From Treponema sp. (GTDB taxonomy: Bacteria; Spirochaetota; Spirochaetia; Treponematales; Breznakiellaceae), in contig JAISOR010000183.1 of assembly GCA_031275535.1 (NCBI GenBank), positions 1-11,567 of the forward strand: a DNA stretch of 11,567 bases, in the 5' to 3' direction. Made by a program: the position numbers and the translations under genes. The notes beneath the pieces were generated by a model that ran no database searches, was not told where the DNA came from, and worked only from the letters and a program-made list of their open reading frames with translations. How positions within the stretch are numbered: the stretch's first letter is position 1; every line of letters begins with the position of its first letter. Below, in pieces: positions 8,258 to 11,567 of this stretch.

Positions 8258-8263
8258 TATACT
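8258..8263 (+). promoter_or_regulatory. murD: Possible -10 element of the murD promoter
   Basis: TATACT lies in the 135-bp gap between the divergent DUF2804 and murD starts, about 45 bases before the GTG chosen for murD. No good -35 sits at the proper distance (the nearest is TTGGAC at 8229-8234). If it is the -10, the ATG at 8264 would not be transcribed, which supports the downstream GTG start. Confidence 0.3.
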
Positions 8264-8308
8264 ATGAAGTCCCCCATGGGGCAATGGCGGGCGGGGAGGA
8301 ATTGTTTT

Positions 8309-9793
8309 GTGAATTATGCGGGATGCAAGGTGCTGATTATGGGCCTGGGGCTCCATGGGGGAGGGCTGGAATCCGCCCGGTACTTAGCCCGCCGCGGGGC
8401 GGATCTAACGGTTACGGATCTGCGGGATGAATCGGTCCTGGCCCCTTCCCTGGAAAAGCTGCGGGGCCTTCCCATCCGGTATGTCCTGGGGCGCCATAAT
8501 ATAGAAGATTTTGAAAAAGCCGATATGGTGATAAAAAATCCCGGAGTGCCGCCGGACTCTCCCTTTCTCCGGGCGGCCCGGCGGGTCGAAACGGATATAT
8601 CCCTCTTCCTGGCCGGTTCCCCCGCCCGGCTTACGGCGGTTACGGGTTCCAAGGGCAAATCCAGCGCCGCTTCGGCTATCCACCGGACGCTGGACCTGGG
8701 GCGCAGGCGGGGGCTCCTTCCCGGCCGGGCCTTTCTGGGGGGGAATATCACCCTATCGCCCCTGGCATTTCCGGACGACCTTGGCCCCGATGATGATGTG
8801 GTGCTGGAGCTTTCCAGCTGGCAGCTTGGGGATCTCCGGGGCCGTCTCAGGGACCCTGCCCCTGGGGGCGATAACGCCGGCCCGGACCGGAAGGACCCCA
8901 GGGGCGGGGCCGGTAATGCGGCCCCGGACTGCCGGCGGGGGGAGGCCCTCCTCAAACCGCGCTCGGCGGTACTAACCGCCATTATGCCGGACCATCTGGA
9001 CCGGTACGGGACCATGGATGCCTATGTGGCGGATAAACGGGTTATCTACCAGGGGCAGGATCGCCGGGACGCCACCATAGCCGGGGCGGATTCCTGGGGA
9101 CAGAGCTTCCTCCGGGAAACCGCGGGCCGTCCCCTGGTATATGCCGAAGAGCCCCTCCCCGGGGACCAGGCCGGGGGCTGGGTCCTTTCTCCCCAGGGAC
9201 CGGGTATGGTCCGGCTTCCCTCGGGGGAAATTCTGGAGGCGGTCCCCGAAAAGGTTCTTGTTCCGGGGTATCATCAGAAAAAGAACCTCCTGGCCGCGGC
9301 CCTGTGCCTCCTGGATCTGGGACTGCCGCCGGACCTGGTGCGGGAAGGGCTGGGGTCCTTTCCCGGCATAGAACACCGGCTGGAATTTTTTCACGAAAGC
9401 CGGGGAATCCGCTTCTACAACGACACCGCCGCTACCATCCCCGAGGCCGCGGAGGCCGCGGTGGCGGCCTTTGACCCGCCGCCGGTACTGGTTGCCGGGG
9501 GAACCGACAAAAATCTGGACTTTAGCCCCCTGGTCCGGGCGGCGGGGCGGGCCAAGGCCCTGGTTCTCCTGGCCGGAACCGGCGGGGATACGCTCAAGGT
9601 GCTGCTGGAGCAGGCGGGGATCCCCTTTCGGGGTCCCTTTGATTCGGTGGATGCCGCGGTCCGTTCCGCGCTGGAAACGGCGGAACCGGGGGATGTGGTG
9701 GTCCTTTCCCCTGGCTGCGCCTCCTTCGGGATGTTTTTAAATGAATTTGACCGGGGCCGCCGGTGGAAAGAAGCGGTATGCCGCCTGGCCTAG
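8309..9793 (+). CDS. murD: UDP-N-acetylmuramoylalanine--D-glutamate ligase (MurD)
   Basis: MurD adds D-glutamate to UDP-MurNAc-L-Ala in the cytoplasm, the step before MurE. Counting from the GTG at 8309 (494 residues): a Rossmann-like start (V-L-I-M-G-L-G), the ATP loop V-T-G-S-K-G-K-S-S at 111-119 (unusual Ser-Lys in place of Thr-Asn), E-L-S-S-W-Q-L at 167, P-D-H-L-D-R-Y at 227, the carbamylated-lysine candidate in A-D-K at 243, N-D-T-A-A-T near 372, and the C-terminal L-S-P-G-C-A-S-F motif. A ~34-residue Gly/Pro/Asp-rich insert (about 180-213) separates the Q-L-G-D-L-R and L-K-P-R segments. The GTG has GGGGAGGA eight bases upstream; the ATG at 8264 would add 15 residues but has no ribosome site. 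The stop codon overlaps the target repeat of the downstream element. Confidence 0.93.
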   Translation: MNYAGCKVLIMGLGLHGGGLESARYLARRGADLTVTDLRDESVLAPSLEKLRGLPIRYVLGRHNIEDFEKADMVIKNPGVPPDSPFLRAARRVETDISLFLAGSPARLTAVTGSKGKSSAASAIHRTLDLGRRRGLLPGRAFLGGNITLSPLAFPDDLGPDDDVVLELSSWQLGDLRGRLRDPAPGGDNAGPDRKDPRGGAGNAAPDCRRGEALLKPRSAVLTAIMPDHLDRYGTMDAYVADKRVIYQGQDRRDATIAGADSWGQSFLRETAGRPLVYAEEPLPGDQAGGWVLSPQGPGMVRLPSGEILEAVPEKVLVPGYHQKKNLLAAALCLLDLGLPPDLVREGLGSFPGIEHRLEFFHESRGIRFYNDTAATIPEAAEAAVAAFDPPPVLVAGGTDKNLDFSPLVRAAGRAKALVLLAGTGGDTLKVLLEQAGIPFRGPFDSVDAAVRSALETAEPGDVVVLSPGCASFGMFLNEFDRGRRWKEAVCRLA

Positions 9794-9874
9794 CAGCCTG
9801 TTGCATTGGTAGGTTTTAGGGTAATCGCCTGATCGGCGATTTTTCGGGGTTTTATGCGCGAAGCGCAACAGGCT
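9794..9874. mobile_element. 81-bp MITE-like inverted-repeat element with CCTAG flanks
   Basis: AGCCTGTTGC (9795-9804) and GCAACAGGCT (9865-9874) form a perfect 10-bp terminal inverted repeat. The block is flanked on both sides by CCTAG (9789-9793 and 9875-9879), as expected for a 5-bp target duplication. It encodes nothing. Removing the block with one CCTAG would leave the murD stop followed by 12 bases, including a G-rich ribosome site, and then the epmA GTG. An alternative is a purely structural terminator; whether it is repeated elsewhere in the genome cannot be seen here. Confidence 0.55.
9823..9845 (+). terminator. Intrinsic terminator-like hairpin downstream of murD
   Basis: AATCGCC (9823-9829) pairs with GGCGATT (9835-9841) around a five-base loop, running directly into TTTTT (9840-9844). 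It sits inside the inverted-repeat element and should reduce read-through from murD into epmA. Confidence 0.6.
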
Positions 9875-9891
9875 CCTAGGGGGGAAAGACC

Positions 9892-10878
9892 GTGGATATA
9901 GAATTATTATGGGAACGGGCCCGGATCATTCGGCAGGTCCGGGCCTTCTTTGACCGGCGGAACTATCTGGAGGTGGACACCCCCCTGCTGGCCCCGGACC
10001 TGATCCCCGAATCCTGCCTGGAGGTCTTTGAAACGGCCTATCTGGCCCCGCCGGGCAGCAGGGTCCGCAAGACCAAGCCCTATTGGCTCATCCCCTCCCC
10101 GGAGATTTGGATGAAGCGGCTCATCGCCCGCCACCGGACCAGTGTTTATCAGATCTGCAAGTGCTTTAGAAACGGGGAATCCACGGGCAGGCTCCATAGC
10201 CCGGAATTTACCATGCTGGAATACTATACCATGGATGCGGATTATGGGGATTCCCTGGCCCTTACCGAAGCGCTCTTTGAGGCGCTTACGGAGCATGGCT
10301 CCGGGGTACAGGTTCCGGCGGGGCTCCGTCCCCCCTTTCTGCGGATCACCCTGGAGGAGGCCTTTTGCCGCTGGGCGGGGTTCAGCCTGCGGGAGGCCGC
10401 CCGGCGGGGAACCCTGGAACACGAGGCCCGGAGGCTCGGCCTTGCCCCGCCGCCGGGGATGGATCAGGCGGCCCTGTATAACCTCATCTTTGTCCACGGG
10501 GTAGAACCGGCCCTGCCGAAAGACCGGGCGCTGGTTCTGATGGACTACCCCGCATTTGTCCCCTGCCTGGCGAAAAAACACCCCGGGGGAGATACCATGG
10601 AACGGTGGGAACTCTATATCCGGGGCGTAGAAATCGCCAACTGTTATTCGGAAGAAGGGGATAGTGAAGAGATTCGCCGGTATTTTGAATCCGAAGCGGC
10701 GATCAAAGAAAGGACCGCCCTGGTTCCCCATAAGATCGACCGGAACTATTGGCAGATCTTCCGTTCTCCGCCCTTTCCCCGCTGTTCCGGGGTTGCCCTG
10801 GGCCTGGACCGGCTCATCATGGTCCTAACCGGACGGTCAAGCATTGATTCGGCCCTTCCCTTTCCCATGGAAAGCTAA
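9892..10878 (+). CDS. epmA: EF-P lysine ligase, class II LysRS paralogue (EpmA/GenX/PoxA)
   Basis: This 328-residue protein matches the catalytic core of class II lysyl-tRNA synthetase without the anticodon-binding domain, as in EpmA, which attaches (R)-beta-lysine to a lysine of elongation factor P. Motif 2 is F-R-N-G-E (92-96) with H-S-P-E-F-T-M-L-E-Y-Y at 102-112; motif 3 is G-V-A-L-G-L-D-R-L-I-M at 300-310. The Ala in G-V-A-L-G matches the EpmA residue linked to beta-lysine preference, where LysRS has Gly. The substrate region reads E-L-Y-I-R-G-V-E-I-A-N-C-Y-S-E (240-254), with Cys where E. coli EpmA and LysRS have Gly. Start is GTG at 9892 after GGGGGGAAAG. Neither efp nor epmB is in the window. 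It probably once followed murD closely, and its end lies 3 bp from the convergent gene. Confidence 0.9.
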   Translation: MDIELLWERARIIRQVRAFFDRRNYLEVDTPLLAPDLIPESCLEVFETAYLAPPGSRVRKTKPYWLIPSPEIWMKRLIARHRTSVYQICKCFRNGESTGRLHSPEFTMLEYYTMDADYGDSLALTEALFEALTEHGSGVQVPAGLRPPFLRITLEEAFCRWAGFSLREAARRGTLEHEARRLGLAPPPGMDQAALYNLIFVHGVEPALPKDRALVLMDYPAFVPCLAKKHPGGDTMERWELYIRGVEIANCYSEEGDSEEIRRYFESEAAIKERTALVPHKIDRNYWQIFRSPPFPRCSGVALGLDRLIMVLTGRSSIDSALPFPMES

Positions 10879-10881
10879 GGG

Positions 10882-11319
10882 CTATAGGGCCACCGTGCTG
10901 ACGGCCCGTTCATCCATCCGCCGGAGCCGCCGGGAAAGATCCCTGGCAAGGTTCATGATCATCAGGGAAAAGGACTTGGCGTCGGTTTTGTATATTTCCC
11001 GCAGGGCCCGGTTAGAGATGGACATTACCCGGGTTGCGCTTAGGGCCCTGATGGTCGCCACCGAGGGCATCACATCCAGGACTTCCATTTCACCAAAGGC
11101 GTCCCCCTCCCCAAATTCGGAAAGGATAATATCTCCCTTCAACACCGCCACCCGGCCTTCCAGGATAAACCGGATCTTATCGTTTGGCGTCCCTTCGACT
11201 ATAATGTCGGCCCCGGATTCATAGGACTCCTGTTCCATCAGGGGACGGATCTGGTCGATCTGATCCGTCAGAAGGCCGCCAAACAAAGAATACTTTTGTA
11301 AAGATGAAGATTCTACCAT
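10882..11319 (-). CDS. Single-domain cyclic-nucleotide-binding-like (Crp-type) protein
   Basis: The 145 residues correspond to one cNMP-binding beta-roll plus C-terminal helices, without a DNA-binding helix-turn-helix. The roll is clear: F-I-L-E-G-R-V-A-V near 51, F-G-E-G-D-A-F-G-E-M at 69-78, and P-S-V-A-T-I-R-A at 85-92. The phosphate-binding cassette keeps the Glu (77), but Ser86 stands where the nucleotide-phosphate-binding Arg is expected, so classical cAMP/cGMP binding is doubtful. The C-terminus is basic (R-R-L-R-R). It may act through protein contacts or sense something else; no function is assigned. ATG at 11319 has AAGGGGG seven bases upstream. The stop is 3 bp from the end of convergent epmA. 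Confidence 0.85.
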   Translation of the reverse strand: MVESSSLQKYSLFGGLLTDQIDQIRPLMEQESYESGADIIVEGTPNDKIRFILEGRVAVLKGDIILSEFGEGDAFGEMEVLDVMPSVATIRALSATRVMSISNRALREIYKTDAKSFSLMIMNLARDLSRRLRRMDERAVSTVAL

Positions 11320-11348
11320 TATTGTCCCCCTTTTTACATTGTCTACTT

Positions 11349-11377
11349 ATTATTAGCGGTTATTGGCAACCGGTCAA
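11349..11377 (-). promoter_or_regulatory. Promoter of the cNMP-binding-like protein gene
   Basis: On the minus strand TTGACC (11377-11372) and AATAAT (11354-11349) are each 5/6 matches and are separated by 17 bases. The expected start near 11342 leaves a leader of about 20 bases that carries the ribosome site. Confidence 0.6.
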
Positions 11378-11440
11378 GCGGGCGGGAAAACCAGGCCTAA
11401 GTCCGCTATCCGGTATGGTTTTTTTCCGGATCTCTTGTAT

Positions 11441-11502
11441 GAGCCTCCCCGGAGCAGAGCTCCGGGGTATCCCTAAGCGTTGCCATATTTGCGGGGAGGC
11501 TC
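11441..11502. other. Nested, mutually exclusive hairpins in non-coding DNA
   Basis: GAGCCTCCCC (11441-11450) pairs with GGGGAGGCTC (11493-11502), while CCCCGGAGC (11447-11455) pairs with GCTCCGGGG (11459-11467) around a three-base loop. The CCCC at 11447-11450 is needed by both stems in full. No T run follows on either strand, so it is not an ordinary terminator. It lies upstream of the cNMP-like gene promoter. It could belong to a small RNA, the 3' end of a gene outside the window, or a palindromic repeat. No tRNA or known SRP-RNA motif was seen. Confidence 0.55.
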
Positions 11503-11537
11503 GTTCGATAGGAAGTTTATAGTACCGTCTGGTTTAA

Positions 11538-11552
11538 TACAAAATTTTTGTA
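11538..11552. other. Near-perfect A/T palindrome at the right edge
   Basis: TACAAAA and TTTTGTA flank a single T. It may be an operator or part of a promoter for a gene beyond the window. The rest of 11378-11567 holds no supportable gene: another hairpin (ATCCGG 11408-11413 / CCGGAT 11426-11431, T-rich loop) and TAAGCGTTGC twice (11474-11483, 11551-11560) are all I see. Confidence 0.4.
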
Positions 11553-11567
11553 AGCGTTGCGTTGTTT

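Noticed and set aside
9907..10731. 274-codon minus-strand ORF opposite epmA
   Set aside because: Antisense shadow with biased composition; the class II synthetase motifs fix the plus strand as coding.
11437..11520. Structured region considered as a tRNA or SRP RNA
   Set aside because: No T-arm GGTTCRA in the right place, no cloverleaf, and no conserved SRP-RNA tetraloop or symmetric-loop motif.
11304..11522. 72-codon plus-strand ORF near the right edge
   Set aside because: No ribosome site, begins inside the antisense of the cNMP-like gene, and crosses its promoter and the strong hairpins; no recognisable family.

Overview
The window looks like chromosomal DNA of a spirochaete, most likely a Treponema of the termite-gut type. 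This is inferred from the combination of a DUF2804 protein, a dCache/HAMP chemoreceptor, Mur ligases with treponeme-style motifs, a stand-alone cyclic-nucleotide-binding-like domain protein and a poly-G-bearing lipoprotein. Coding DNA is GC-rich; the few real intergenic gaps are sharply AT-rich. No rRNA, tRNA, CRISPR array, prophage or transposase gene is visible.

Layout, left to right. (1) 1-1129, minus: a lipoprotein built of tandem ~94-residue carboxypeptidase-regulatory-like repeats. Its frame is broken by a run of 17 G (coding strand) at 708-724, and the rest of the gene stays open in the shifted frame to the left edge. A strong sigma70-type promoter lies at 1185-1214. (2) 1279-2853, minus: comM/yifB, an AAA+ ATPase. 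(3) 3040-5220, plus: a methyl-accepting chemotaxis protein, followed by a 261-bp gap with several hairpins and a probable terminator. (4) 5482-7134, plus: murE. (5) 7145-8173, minus: a DUF2804 protein, convergent with murE. (6) 8309-9793, plus: murD. (7) 9794-9874: an 81-bp inverted-repeat element flanked by CCTAG direct repeats, carrying a terminator-like hairpin. (8) 9892-10878, plus: epmA/genX, the EF-P lysine ligase paralogue. (9) 10882-11319, minus: a small single-domain cNMP-binding-like protein, convergent with epmA and with its own promoter. (10) 11378-11567: no supportable gene, but strong secondary structure.

Functionally the window mixes cell-wall synthesis (MurE adds the third amino acid of the peptidoglycan stem peptide, MurD the second), translation support (EpmA), environmental sensing (chemoreceptor, cNMP-like protein) and the cell surface (repeat lipoprotein). 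The most interesting signals are the slippage-prone poly-G tract, which makes the lipoprotein a phase-variation candidate, and the small element that appears to have inserted exactly at the murD stop codon, splitting what was probably a tight murD-epmA operon junction.
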